Positions 13,001 to 24,958 of a stretch of DNA of 64,000 nucleotides are shown in pieces. The notes beneath the pieces are model-generated. The model made no database searches and had not been told where the DNA came from. It saw nothing but the letters and a program-made list of their open reading frames with translations. Position numbers and translations under genes: made by a program. Position 1 is the first letter of the stretch, and every line of letters starts with the position of its first letter. Where the stretch lies: assembly GCF_000346465.2 (NCBI RefSeq), contig NC_034011.1:16889018-16953017 (forward strand), written 5' to 3'. The stretch is from Prunus persica (Eukaryota > Streptophyta > Magnoliopsida > Rosales > Rosaceae).

Positions 13001-14674
13001 AGAAAGCAATTTCGGAACTATTGATTCATATCATGGGGTAAGTTAGCACCATATCTACTTTTATCACATTACTGATGATGATGATTTTGGCTATCATTTC
13101 CAAGGGCAGTATCCTTGTTCTATTTAGTGTGTTGGGAACAAGTACGCATGAATTCCAGTTTGGTATATTCTCAAAGAAATTGAACAGAGAAATAAAAGGA
13201 GAAACAAGTAATTGAGAAAATTATGTAGATTTTATTGAAGTAGGATTACAACTCTTTGTCTGATATAACTCAGCTCAAATGGTTGATATAAAATATACAC
13301 CACACATCCAGTGACCGATCCACTTGAGGGCAAGTGACGGCTATTGGCCATACTCACCTTTTCTTGATATGAATGAAGTTCCATTGATGCTCTGTTGAGC
13401 AAGGCAGGGCAGAGAGACAAAGTGGTGTGGACTGGGTATTCTGGGCAGCTGTGCAAGGTTTGGTTATCTATGAGACTGTGGATTGCAGATTTACAAGTAT
13501 CTAGCACCCTTATTTTTTACTTGTTGAGTGTTTGCATGGTGTGTGAAATATTTAGTAGATTTGGTCTACATCTTGCCCCCAATAAGAAAAATTCCTGGAT
13601 CGACCACTGTACATGCAAATGGAAAAAACATGTAAGGAAAATGAATATTTGTGCAGGGTGCAAAATGAAGACTTCACTAACTATGCATTTATTGGGTATA
13701 AACAGACTATATAGGGAGCTCCAGCTGTGATTAGAACCTTCAAGAGTATCACTGTTATCGTTAAACGAATCAAGTCATATGATCACTTTTGTGGCGCTCA
13801 AATAGTGATCAACCAAAACTTATCATCATCATTTACATGTTGTACATGCTTTTGTTCTCTCTATATGATTTGTTTCTATTTTACCAACGATGTGTGTGGT
13901 AATTGGATTGTTTCTTCTTGTACTGTGCAGAGCCTTACATGGACGATATTGAAATCTGCTTTCGCACAGCCAGCTCAGAGTTTGCATGTCCTCCAATGGT
14001 GGAGATCACCACAAGTAGCAGACAATGGTGGAGATCACCACGAGGAAAGGTTTAAGGACAAGGTGAATGCTCAGAATTTGCATGTCCAAAGTAGAAAACA
14101 GAGATCAACACAAGTAGCAGGCAATGGTGGAGATCACCACGAGGAAAGGTTTAAGGACAGGGTGAATGCTTTATTAGTGGTTGCCACACTTGTTGCCACA
14201 GTGGCATTTGCAGCCGGTTTCACAATGCCCGGTGGCAACAACGATTCTGCCCCTCATGAGGGCATGGCAATCTTGCTAACCAAAGCTATGTTCCAAACCT
14301 TTGTGATTTGTAACACTATAGCTATGTATACTGCCACCCTTGTTGCAGTCTCTCTCATTTGGGCGCAGTTGGAAGACATAAATTTGGTGTACAATGCTCT
14401 TCGTCTCGCATTGCCGCTGCTGGGGATTGCGCTTACCATGATGTCCTTAGCCTTCATGGCTGGGGTTTATGTGGTAGTTAGCAATCTTCATTGGCTTGCC
14501 TATGTTGTATTGATCCTGGGAGTCCTTTTCATTTTCACTGTCTTAGTAGTTTTCACTCCACTCTTCTGCAATACTACTTCTAGGTTCTACATCCTTCGTC
14601 GTATCACTTATTTTCTCTTCTGTGTGGAAGTATGGGCTTCTGGAAGTCACAAGAAGGACCAAAAAGAAGACTGA
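10044..14674 (+). CDS. Ankyrin-repeat/PGG-domain membrane protein (ACD6/ITN1-like), gene 1
   Basis: Plant ankyrin-TM protein; relatives such as ACD6 and ITN1 act in defence or stress signalling at membranes. Exons are about 10099-11028, 12505-13037 and 13931-14674, all phase-consistent. Exon 1 carries ankyrin repeats (NTLLHIAAKFGHAKLAAKIL, DTALHIVAKAGD). Exon 2 continues them (RTPLHCAASIGY, GNTPLHLATKHH). Exon 3 encodes the PGG domain (RVNALLVVATLVATVAFAAG, then FTMPGG) and about four hydrophobic helices. The N-terminus is odd: a GSATTGPKFSSNKQ block occurs three times. Exon 3 duplicates a 33-residue segment (HHEERFKDKVNA/HHEERFKDRVNA; DNA period 99 bases at 14011 and 14110). The first in-frame ATG (10044) lies in the SINE, so the true start probably comes from an upstream exon. 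The intron 1 donor (GTCCCC) is weak. The ankyrin-to-PGG reading frame is otherwise open. Confidence 0.8.
11029..12504 (+). other. Intron 1 of ankyrin gene 1
   Basis: AT-rich, with many T homopolymers and repeated variants of AATAATGTACCTATTTT. Intron 1 of gene 2 (52664-53872) has the same style of low-complexity repeats. No internal gene seen. The acceptor TTAG at 12501-12504 aligns with CCAG at 53869-53872 of the paralog. Confidence 0.7.
13038..13930 (+). other. Intron 2 of ankyrin gene 1
   Basis: Begins GTAAGT and ends CTGTGCAG, both strong splice signals. The first 150 bases align with 58394-58560 after exon 2 of gene 2, showing common ancestry of the two loci. Small open frames here have no recognisable similarity and are treated as chance. 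Confidence 0.75.
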
Positions 14675-15227
14675 TCTCCTTGGTTGCGCGACACTGGGGC
14701 TTAAGTGGTAGTTCTTGTGTTCCCTAAAAAACAGTAGTAGTTTTTCTGTTTCATGTACTTTATGTTGTAGTTAAGAACTTTGAGAGTGTATCTATTAATA
14801 ACTGTGTCACTTTTATTTTAGGGAGCTTTAGTTTTAACACACTATATAGTTTACTACTTTGGTAAATAGGAATCCAATTTCATCTAATTAGGATAAAGCC
14901 AAAGACCAAAATATGGTACCTACTTTTACCATAATATAAATTAAAGAACATCAAAATTACAAAAGATGTCATTATGACATTATGCCAAACTTCAATATTT
15001 CATTTTAAACCAAAACCTACAGCTATCCACAGATCATAAAAACGACATCACATCACCAAAAAATTAACGCGAAATGACAGCGCTAAATTGAATGCGCAAG
15101 ACCATTCACTTTCACTATAGAAACCGCCTTCTGCACAATATCCTTCCCACTCCATCCCAAAAAACTCAAAGACTGATCGATTCGCATCAACGAATAGCAT
15201 CGTCAATGATCGTTCACCATCAACCAC

Positions 15228-15440
15228 CACTACTACAAAAATCGAAATAGACGATGGGAAACCACCATTGTCTAGAAGGTTTTCAAACCTTTCCGCCATC
15301 TTTTGATATATAAAACAACGACGTTTATTAACCAATGTCGTAATACATTCAACGTCAAACTATATTACAAACACAAATCAACCCATTAAGCGGTTTTTGT
15401 AATTTTAAAATCCTTACTTACCTACCAACCCTAGCATCTG
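15228..15440 (-). mobile_element. Decayed CACTA terminus fragment
   Basis: Starts CACTACTACAAAAATCGAA and continues with a degenerate form of the subterminal foldback seen intact at 45430-45500 (CTAGAAGG...ACGACGG theme, here mutated to GACGATGGG). The inner boundary is unclear. The terminus is duplicated, inverted, at 43451-43558. A 95-codon open frame shared by both copies (minus strand 15048-15335; plus strand 43451-43738) runs across this end and is best regarded as accidental. Confidence 0.6.
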
Positions 15441-15476
15441 CATATCTCTCTCTAAACCCTTTCCGCCGCCTCCTTT

Positions 15477-15477
<1 letters not shown>

Positions 15478-15518
<41 letters not shown>
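15478..15518. repeat. (CT)n microsatellite
   Basis: About 20 CT dinucleotides with one A interruption. The matching (GA)n tract in the inverted duplicate is at about 43265-43308. Confidence 0.9.
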
Positions 15519-15640
15519 AAAACCTCTTCTTCTCTTTTCTTCTTCTTGCAACACGGTCTGGCTTGCAAGTTTATATGGAATCTTGGTCCATCCAATATAT
15601 TGTTAATCGGCTGCTCTCTGAGTTGAAAAACATGCTCTCT

Positions 15641-17757
15641 TATAGTACCCAATCAATCTCCCCTGGATATTCTCAAGGTAACTAATTCCATTCATACTGT
15701 TGATAATTATTATGTTCTACTGCTTAGACGGAGTTGTGAGGTTCCACCTGATCGTTACTCACTAGAAGGCAAAATAAGATATGCTCTTGCCCATTATGTG
15801 TCTGATCACAGGTTATCTCCTAGGTGAAAAGCATTTGTGACCATAATGGGTTGTATTAAAATTCCAGCCTGTGTTGAGGAGGCATTTAATGATCCAAAAT
15901 GAGCTGAAGCCATGAATATTGAAATGGAGGCGCTGCAGAAAAATAATACAAGAGACATTGTTGATCTATCAAAGGCAGGATGCAATTGGGTGTTTATAGT
16001 TAATGTTCACCCGTTTTATATTTGTTCCTGTGACGGTAGGGTAAAGTTCCCTATTGCCTTAAAAACCATTGACTGGTCAACAAGTCAACTTTCTTTAGCG
16101 TGCGAGCGTGCCACTGCTAGCAATGAGAATTTTAGCAGACTTCTTAAAAATAGATTACTTGCAAGTTACTGATTTCTAAGCAAGTGATTGTGAATTTGGG
16201 TGAGGAATATCTCCCAAGTAAGTTCTTTTCTTGCCTCAGACTAGTGAGGAATTCACAATTTTTCACAGTACAAAACTAGTAGTTCTGGCCAAAATAAATG
16301 ATAAGATAGCGAACTGTTTTAGGTAGAAGTGCTTTTTACAAAACTCAAAAAGGAAAAACCAACTCTAGAAAGACAAAAAGAGGGCTGGACTTCCATTTCT
16401 GCCTGCATAGATGCTTCTGATCCTGGCTAGACTGGGTGTGCCTGTGCTGGACTGGACTGTCAACACCTTCAACTGTCAGGTTTCAGTTGTAAATCGATAC
16501 CAACGTTCGAGTTTGGGAAAGCTTTAATCTATTTCAAGCCCTGGAGGATTTTTGAACGAGCAGAATTGGGACCTCTTTAGTCTGGAAGGGGCAGAAGTGG
16601 ATAGACTTAATGATTACTGAACTGGAATTGCACTGTGGTACCTGTTCTGCTTGATCAGGCCTCTCGATAAATTTGTTGAGGTTTTCATATTTGTAAAACC
16701 CGAACTCTGCTTGACTTGGCTTAAGCTGAATCAAATTTGTAAAGAGAGAAACCTCGTTTTGAATGGCTTATTTCTCTATGTCTAAATTGAATTGGAGATT
16801 CTGAATTGTAACTGGTTTCTTTCTTATGGCTCGATTGAGCTTTTGGGTGCTTTCAGTGTTTTGAAGGCTTTTGAGATCAAGTGACCATTTTGAGTTTTTG
16901 GTTTTTGATTGATTTTTTGGCTGTCCTTGATCTGTTCATCCCTTTTTATATTTATAGAAAAACGCTGGAGTAGGGTTTCTAATCTTTTAATAATGGGCGG
17001 CAAAATTTTCCAAAAGAAAGATCTTTTATTTTAAATGCAAAGAAAAAAGGAAGTTATCTGTTCTGGCAAACAGACCAACAACAGTCATTTCTTTGTGGTG
17101 ATTACTTCTCGCTCTTTTGATTTCTAATTGCTTCTTGTGAGAACTCAATCTGTCGTGATGGTTAGTTTTGATTTTTCAGATGAACAACTCCCTGCACCCT
17201 ACTTATCTTTTTTAGAAAATATAGCCTGCTTATCCCTTGGAAATGGCACCTGCACTGGAGCAGAATTTTTCTGAATATAGAAAAGGGATTCTGATCTTCT
17301 TTTGCCTGAAAAGGCTGGAGACTTTTGCCTGTTTAAGATATGCCTTCATTAACTCCCTATCAACCCAGTTGAAATTGTTGACTTTTCAAAGTCAGGTAGT
17401 CACGTGGATTTGCTTTTATTTTGGGTTTCTCTCTTTTCATCTAATCATGGCAAGCCCAGTTTGAGTTTTGGGACTGTAGGCTGAGCAAATCACATGCATG
17501 AGCTTTTCTTCCAATCTTTGGGTTTTGGTAAAAAATCTGACTTGGGTTTGGGCTTTTTGACTTTGGGCCCTCGATTCCAATTCTAGTCCAAACTGCTTGG
17601 GTCTTGATTTTGCCTCGTTCTTCTGGGCCTCTAGTGTTGGGCTGGGTGCATAATTTGTTGGCCCAAACAGTTAATATAATGCATATGGTACTGTGGAGAG
17701 GTACAAAGCAAGACTAGTTACTAAAAGGTACACTTAGACGTATGGAGTTAATTATCA
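15641..17757 (+). pseudogene. Copia retrotransposon pol remnant, upstream half
   Basis: Translation in shifting frames gives the copia integrase-to-reverse-transcriptase linker: an EALNDP-like stretch at 15880-15905, then MNIEMEALQKNNT (about 15912-15950) leading into NWVF. The frame contains stops and frameshifts. A solo LTR (16004-17669) interrupts it. The pol sequence resumes at 17675 with the YGTVERYKA(R)L-type motif, where CACTA B interrupts it again at 17758. Confidence 0.75.
16004..17669 (+). mobile_element. Solo LTR inserted in copia pol
   Basis: Begins TGTTCACCCG and ends GGCCCAAACA (TG...CA), flanked by a perfect 5-base duplication GTTAA at 15999-16003 and 17670-17674. Removing it restores continuous copia coding sequence. 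Length 1666 bases with no internal gene; small open frames here recur in the copy at 41110-42780 simply because the DNA was duplicated. A TATA-like TTTATATTTATAG near 16945-16957 may be the old LTR promoter. Confidence 0.85.
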
Positions 17758-19378
17758 CACCACTACAAAAAGTGAAAAAGACGACCAGAAAACAACGACG
17801 GTCTAGGTGAAAACCGTCGTGGTTTTTAAAAAGACGACGGTTCTAAAAACACCGTCGTGTAATACCACCTTAGACAACTAAAAATGGAGATTCAAATGGC
17901 TGTTCAAAAACAACGACGTACCTAATTAAACAACCGACGTCTATTTGAAACAGATTTCGGCAGTGTAAAATCAAAACCAACAAAGAACGGCAGAAGTTAT
18001 GAATCGACCGACGTAGAAAGTAAAGACGACGATTTCAATAAAAGCCGCCGTTTTTACTCATAAAATAACACGACGAGGTTTTCGTATAAGACGCCGTATA
18101 ATTACAAACAAATCCAAGGCTTTAAAATACAAAATATCGCCGTATTAAATTAATGTACAACGACGAAAAATATAAATATATCGACGTCATTCTCGTATAG
18201 TTCTACGACGTTATCTTTAAATCGTACTATAAAATTCAACGTCGTATTTATTCATTTTATACGTCGTCTTAATAAGAATTTTTGTTAACAATTTTTTTCT
18301 TTGATTTTCTTATCCTACGTCGGTAGATCTACTTAATGACAAGAATTGAAATAACCACGACGGTTTATATAGAAAACCGCCGACATAATCAGATTTTTCT
18401 GAGATCCCAAGGGTTACGAAATCTTACCAGATGGAACTCTGTTCCACATCATAATCTTAACAGATGACACAGATTTGCAATCAGAGAGACAATTTTTTGG
18501 AAGTTGATGATGTGTGTGCGTTTGTGTATCTACAAATATTATACCTAACGTCGTTGCAAATTTGCAATCAGAGAGACAATTTTCAACAACGGTTATATTA
18601 TACCTAACGACGTTTAAAAAACAAATCAACGTCGCTAAACAAATATATTACGTCGTCTTAGTCTTACTTAAGACGACGAAAAACGACGACAGTAATACAA
18701 AAACAGTCGTTGTTTTTATATTCTTATTTTATTTAAATCTGTCATCCAAAAAAGTCATTTTAAATTTCCTCCGGAAAAAAAACTCTATTTATAACGCACT
18801 GTAATTGAAAAATAAACTGAAAACGCACTGTAATTGAAAAATAAACTCATAATTTAAAAATTAAAATCCACGTCGGTTATATTAAATATAACGACGTTAA
18901 ATGAAATGAGTCCACGTCGAACTAAAAATATTGCGTCGTGTTAGTTAAAAACGACGTAGTTAAATGTCACCGCCGTATTTTTTTTTTGAATGGTTTTATA
19001 TGTAAGCAACTTTTGGACTTACACATGCACTGTTTCCAAACCCGATTAGAAATTTCAATCTCCAGAGAAACCTTTTCGTCTCTTTTCCTTGTCAGAGCAT
19101 TGTCAGAGTTTCTCATCGTCTTCCTCTCGTCTTCTTCGTCGTCCTTGAACTTAAACATCGATCATCTTCCTCTTGCTTTCATTGCACGCAAAAGGTAAGC
19201 TTTCATTTTCACTATTTTGGTTACTGTTTTGCATGCTCATACGTTTTTTGTTTGAAAAATCTTTTTACCTTTTTTCTGGCCAAAATCATTTTACTTCTTT
19301 CCAAGTTTGATAAAATATACAGACAAAGAGGGAAAGTTTCCAACTTTGAAGACAACTACCTCAACTAAATAAGACGAC
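17758..19378. repeat. Left subterminal region of CACTA B
   Basis: About 1.6 kb of AT-rich DNA with CGACGG, CGTCG, ACGACG and ACGTCG motifs throughout, often as foldbacks such as CGACGG...CCGTCG just inside the end (17797-17825). No gene. A short stretch near 19040-19200 is CT-rich and may be leader sequence for the downstream gene. Confidence 0.8.
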
Positions 19379-19609
19379 GGTAGACCACGACGGTTCGTAA
19401 GTTGTTCTAGCGTCGTCTGAAAATTGACAAAGTTGTTTTTAAAATAATAGTCTTTTTTTATATGCTTGTTTAATTGCAGGTTTGATTTCTCTGAACAATG
19501 GTTTTTGTTTTTCCCTTATTTGATAAAATATAAAGAAAAAGAAACTAGGGTTGGTATCTAATATAGACGACAAAATATCTTATTGTTTTACGTCGTGTGA
19601 ATGTTAATA

Positions 19610-19747
19610 CCACGACGGTGTATTACTATTGACGTCGTATGAACATAAATACCACGACGTTATATAAATAATAGTTTACCACGACGGTGTATTACTATTG
19701 ACGTCGTGTGAACATATATACCACGACGTTATATAAATAATGGTTTT
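19610..19747. repeat. Two-unit 69-base tandem repeat
   Basis: CCACGACGGTGTATTACTAT begins at 19610 and again at 19679. Each unit also contains GACGTCGT and CCACGACGTTATATAAATAA. It lies just upstream of the ULP1-type gene and is built from the same CGACG/CGTCG motif as the subterminal regions. Confidence 0.85.
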
Positions 19748-19879
19748 AAACATTTATTACATCTGAGATTATTTCATTGCGTCGTCTAAAATCATATCAT
19801 ACGTCGTATTTTTTAATACCGTCGTTTGTGTTCTTAATGTTTTCCTGAAATATTTTCACTTGCAGTTTTGTCTGTTAAA

Positions 19880-22800
19880 ATGGTTTCTCAACAACAAACT
19901 AAGGATTCTGGCTCCAAGAAGCTTGGAATGGTAGCTCCTCAAGACAAGTCTTCGAAGGAGATGAAGTCTTCGAAGAAGATGAAGTTTGCTTCATCATCTG
20001 CTGAGACAGAACCAACCAGCCAGACAACAATCTCTGATGATTCAAAGACTGGTCGAGGTATGAGCACAATGCCTCGTGTTGTGAAGAGAAAGCTTCAGAA
20101 ACTGAGGCCAATTGTTGAGTACAATAAAAGGGGGAAAGGTGTTGGCCAAGCACATATTGAGATGCAGTCGTATATTGGTGTGTTGGCATGCTCCAGGATC
20201 CCACTTGTGGACAAGAAATGGTCCCAAATCCCCAAGGATATAAAGGAGCAGATTTGGGAAGCAGTTGACATGGCTTTTGTCGTAGGCCAAGGGGGCAAGA
20301 CCTCTGTTTTAGCTTCTGCTTCTAAGAAATGGAAGGATTTCAAGTCTACACTAACGAGGCATTATATCCTTCCATACACCAATGACAGGGAGAAATTAAG
20401 CCAACCCCCTGAAACATATAAATTCATAGAGAAAGCACAATGGGATGCCTTTGTAGCTTCAAGGCTATCCAAAGATTTTGAGTCTGTGCATTCTCAACAT
20501 GCACAGATTAGGGAGAAACTCGAGTACAATCATCGATTGTCTCGAAAAGGATATGCTGGATTGGAGGATCAATTGGAGGAAACCATGCCTGGGGTAGAAA
20601 TTGATCGATCTACCTTATGGAAGAGAGCTAGACAGGACAAACATGGTAACATCCCTGATCCAAAGGTGGCAGAGAAAGCTAAATTAATTGTAAGCCTACT
20701 ATCACTCTGTTTTAAATTTTTATTAAACTGTGAATTATTCTTATTACGTCGTGTGTTATATTGTTCGTCGTGTGAATGATATTACCACGTTGAAACTTTG
20801 TTAAAAACGTCGTTAACGGTCTAAATAGGAATCACTACTCTGTTTTCTTTAATTATAGCATAAGACGTCGGTTGTTTATTCATTTCGTCGTTTTAAATAA
20901 ATAACCACGTCGGTATAACTACCGTCGTGATAAGTTATAATAACGTCGGTTTATACGTTATTGCGTCGTGTGAAATTATATAATACGTCGCTTGTACATA
21001 AATAACCGTCGTGTGTTTTTTTGTTTATCTTTGTTTTAGGATGAATTGCAGAAACAAGTCTCGGAAGGCAAAGTCAGAGTAGATGGCAGCAATGATGTGC
21101 TGACCATGGCTTTGGGCCCCGAGCATCCAGGCAGGGTGAGGGGAGTTGGTGCTGGTGTTTCCCCAAGGCAATATTTCAATTTGCCCAAACCACAGAGGGT
21201 GAGCTTTGACGACCGTTTGAAGGAGAGTTTAAGAGTTCTCCTTCAAGAAGAGACTAAAAAGATGGAGGCTAAGGCAAGGGAAGAGGCCTTAAGGATGGAG
21301 GCTAGGACAAAACAATTGGTAGAGGCTGAGAGGGAGCATTTCCTGAGTCAGCTTTCCCAATTAATTCCCAATTTTGATCCAAGCATGCTTAAACCAAGAA
21401 TTAGCCAAAGCCCCAAAAATCCAATGTCTGACAAAGCTAGCTGCTCTGGAGGTGATGTGAGATCCCTACATTTGGAGGATGATACTGCCAAAATGGGGAA
21501 ACATCAGCCAGATGAAGAGAAGGAAGAAGAAAAGAGAGATGAAGAGAAGGAAGAAGAAAAAAGATATGAAGAGAAGGAAGAAGAAAAAAGAGATGAAGAG
21601 AAGGAAGAAGAAAAGGAGAAAGAAGATGAAGAAAAGCATGACGACAAGGTATGTTAACATAACTTTTTTATTTGTTTTTCAAAATTTCAGACGTCGATAT
21701 TTTTATTTAATCCGTCGTTTGTTTACAACTTAGACGGCGGAATTTTTTTAAGACGTAATAAAATATTTAAACGACGGTTTTTTCACCGTCGTTTAAAAGG
21801 TTTCAGACGACTCTTTATTCATAAAACCGTCGTCTTTATTAAATTACCACGACAATTTTTTCACCGTCGTTTAAATACTTTTAAAACGACGTTTTATTCC
21901 TTAAACCGTCGTCTTTATTGAATTACCACGTCATTTTTTTTTCTTTAAACAGGTTATTGAAGTTGGTGCTTATTCAAAAATGGAGGCGCCATCTTCTTTA
22001 AAAACCCTTTGTCGTTTTGTGGAAACGACACTCCTGCCTGAGGATAAGACAGTCCAATTTACAATTGATAAGGAGGTGTTTGGTGGTGAGCGCGATACCT
22101 TCCTCCTGCCTGAAGATATTACACAATTTGCAGGCATGGAAGAAATTGGAGCTACTGTATTGGCTGTATATATGAGGTTTGTACTTCTAAAATAATAACT
22201 CGTTGGTTTATATATTGCGTCGTCTTAACTAACTAACCACGTCGTCTTAACTAACAACCGTCGTGATAAATATATTATAACGTCCTCATCTATTTCAGTA
22301 CGTCGTTTGAAATATTATAATATGTCGTTGTTTTATACATAACCGTCGTGTTTTGTGTGCTGACTTGTTTATATTATTTTATTTGTTTAGGTACTTACAC
22401 GATGTTTTGAAAAAAGCCAATATGTGCAGTATGGTTGGCTTTATCGACCCTGCTACAGTTAGTGCCAACTCTGGCACAATAACTGCCAGATCACGACTGG
22501 TAGCAGCTCGACTTCAGAAGACAGACGGTGAACAGATTTTCATGATGCCTTACAATCCAGGGTTAGTCTCCTTAGGATTTTGTTTTTATGATTTTCAATA
22601 AATGACAGCTTATAAACTAACCACGTCGGTGTTTTATTTTATTTAGTCGTTTGAAACTACTAACCACGTCGGTATTTATTTATCGTCGTGATAAATATAT
22701 AATGTCGTCGTTAGCTACTTTACTTCGTCGTGTGAAATACTATAATACGTCGTTTTTGTAAATAACCGTCGTTTTTATATTAATTTTGTGCAGCCGTCAT

Positions 22801-23350
22801 TGGATTTTGCTGATTGTAAGAGCAAAGAGAGAAACCGTCTATTTTCTGGATCCTCTGCCAGGAAATCGTGTGGTCGATGAAGAGGCCAAAAATATCGTGA
22901 ACAGTGCTTTAAAATTATATAATACCCACATAGCCCGAGCAGGACGTAAAAATGTAATTTGGAAAACTCTCTCAGGCACACCAAAGCAACCCAGCAATGT
23001 CGAATGCGGGTATTATGTAATGCGCTTCATGAGGGACATCATCATGGATCCTTCCTTGGGGTTTGAGAATAAGGTAAGAAGAAATTACCTTCATACATTT
23101 CATGTCGTTTTTTGTATTATCAACGACGGTCGTGTAAAATTAACGTCGTTGAATGGATATACTACGTCGGTTATGAAAAATATCGTCGTCTGTGATTGAA
23201 TTTCTTTTTATTTATAAACCCTAATAGTCATTGTTTATGCAGTATGCCAAGGGAAACCAGGAAGCTTCATACCCCCAAGAAGCCATTGATGAAGTCCGGA
23301 ATGAATGGGCAGAGTTTGTTTTCCAAATTATTAAACAGGGCAATTATTGA
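19880..23350 (+). CDS. CACTA-encoded transposase-24/ULP1 cysteine protease fusion
   Basis: Phase-consistent exons: 19880-20689, 21040-21648, 21953-22176, 22391-22561, 22794-23073 and 23243-23350, about 733 residues. The N-terminal half resembles the Ptta/En/Spm plant transposase family (Transposase_24): KWKDFKSTLTRHYILPYTND, then VLTMALGPEHPGRVRGVG. This family accompanies TNP2 in CACTA elements and may bind element DNA. A Glu/Lys-rich repeat follows (~430-470). The C-terminal third is a ULP1/SENP (C48) protease domain with all expected catalytic residues: His607 (HWILL), Asp624 (FLDPLPG), Gln670 and Cys676 (VECGYYVMRFMRD). ULP1 proteases cleave SUMO or similar conjugates; the substrate here is unknown. 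The start is the first ATG after CTGTTAAA. Every intron is packed with CGTCG pentamers. No disabling mutation seen. Confidence 0.85.
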
Positions 23351-23704
23351 ACACTTGATATTTATGTATAATGTACCAATTTTCTCTATAATATGTAATG
23401 TAAAAATTTGTTGAGGTTTTCTTAAATTAAAAAAAAAACAAACATACAAATTGCTTAACCGACGTGTAATACTTTTCCAACGACCTAATAAAGTCAATAA
23501 CCGTCGTATTTTGTTGTTGCGTGTTTTAAACAAATACGACGTAAAAAAATAGTTAGACGACGTTCTTTGAACAATTGAGTCGTTAATGGTTTACAATATC
23601 TTCAATTTCTTAAGGGTTCAGGGTATAATCGACGACGTTTATGTAACGACTACGGTTAAGTCGTAAAATATATATTTTACGTCGTATAGTTAAATAGCCG
23701 CCAT
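23351..23704. other. 3' flank of the ULP1-type gene
   Basis: AT-rich sequence with a likely polyadenylation region (TATATTTATGTATAATG-type signals near 23360-23400), then more CGTCG/CGACG motifs. No gene. Confidence 0.6.
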
Positions 23705-24958
23705 GGTTTCTCATTTTAACGACGTCATTTTAACGACTTAGTAGTCTATTACAATTTACAACGTCTACAATTTATTTAACACCGACGTGGTTTGTTGTAT
23801 GGTAAGAATATTTTATTATTTTTATATCAAAATATTCAAAATAAATATAAAATAAATCAGAAAATTGAAAAGTCAACTCCTATGAAGTCATTGATATATT
23901 TTCTTCCACATAAACCTTGAAAAAATTCATTTTGAATAACAAAAATTTAAAATGACCATCCAAAACAAAATTGTTTTGATGAGTCATAAAATCACTTCTA
24001 GTTTTATGGTTTAGGGTTTAGAGTCTAGGGTTTAGAGATTAGGGTTGTTATTTATTGGGGTTTATTTTTAAAGTATAATTTTTGGGTAGTCTAGGGTATA
24101 TGTTAGGCTTTAAAACCATAAAACCTTTTATAAACTTAATTTTTTAAATTGTATAATTTAATTTTATGGGTTTAGGGTATTAATTTTTAACGACGGTGGT
24201 TGGGTCGTGGAATACATATTTTACGTCGTACAGTAAAACATACGACATGGTTTACGCTTTAAACGACGTCATTTTAATATGTAAGTCGGTTTATATAATT
24301 TACAACGTTTTTAATTTCTTAACACCGACGTGGTTTCTCATTTTAACGACGTCATTTTAACGACTTAGTAGTCTATTACAATTTACAACGTCTACAATTT
24401 ATTTAACACCGACGTGGTTTGTTGTATGGTAAGAATATTTTATTATTTTTATATCAAAATATTCAAAATAAATATAAAATAAATCAGAAAATTGAAAAGT
24501 CAACTCCTATGAAGTCATTGATATATTTTCTTCCACATAAACCTTGAAAAAATTCATTTTGAATAACAAAAATTTAAAATGACCATCCAAAATAAAATTG
24601 TTTTGATGAGTCATAAAATCACTTCTAGTTTAATGGTTTAGGGTTTAGAGTCTAGGGTTTAGAGATTAGTGTTGTTATTTATTGGGGTTTATTTTTAAAG
24701 TATAATTTTTGGGTAGTCTATGTTATATGTTAGGCTTTAAAACCATAAAACCTTTTATAAACTTAATTTTTTAAATTGTATAATTTAATTTTATGGGTTT
24801 AGTGTATTAATTTTTAACGACGGTGGTTGGGTCGTGGAATACATATTTTACGTCGTACAGTAAAACATACGACATGGTTTACGCTTTAAACGACGTTATT
24901 TTAATATGTAAGTCGGTTTATATAATTTACAACGTCTTTAATTTCTTAACACCGACGT
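23705..24958. repeat. 627-base tandem duplication inside CACTA B
   Basis: Two adjacent copies, 23705-24331 and 24332-24958, differ by only a few bases (for example TAGGGTAT versus TAGTGTAT). Each has CGTCG/CGACG motifs at its edges and an AT-rich core with telomere-like TTTAGGGTTTAG near 24010 and 24637. No open frame of note. Confidence 0.9.

Noticed and set aside
15048..15335. 95-codon frame conserved in both inverted copies (also 43451-43738)
   Set aside because: Conservation is explained by recent duplication of the DNA; the frame crosses a decayed CACTA terminus and has no known domain.
17237..17464. 75-codon frame repeated at 41315-41542
   Set aside because: Lies wholly inside a duplicated solo LTR; repetition reflects DNA duplication, not coding constraint.
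17758..19378. Regularly spaced CGACG/CGTCG motifs considered as a CRISPR-like array
   Set aside because: Spacing and spacers are irregular, motifs occur in both orientations and the context is a plant CACTA subterminal region.
21466..21660. Minus-strand Phe/Leu-rich frame
   Set aside because: Antisense shadow of the Glu/Lys repeat of the ULP1-type gene.
24005..24050. TTTAGGG-like motifs considered as interstitial telomere
   Set aside because: Only a few degenerate copies within a duplicated AT-rich segment; not a real telomeric array.
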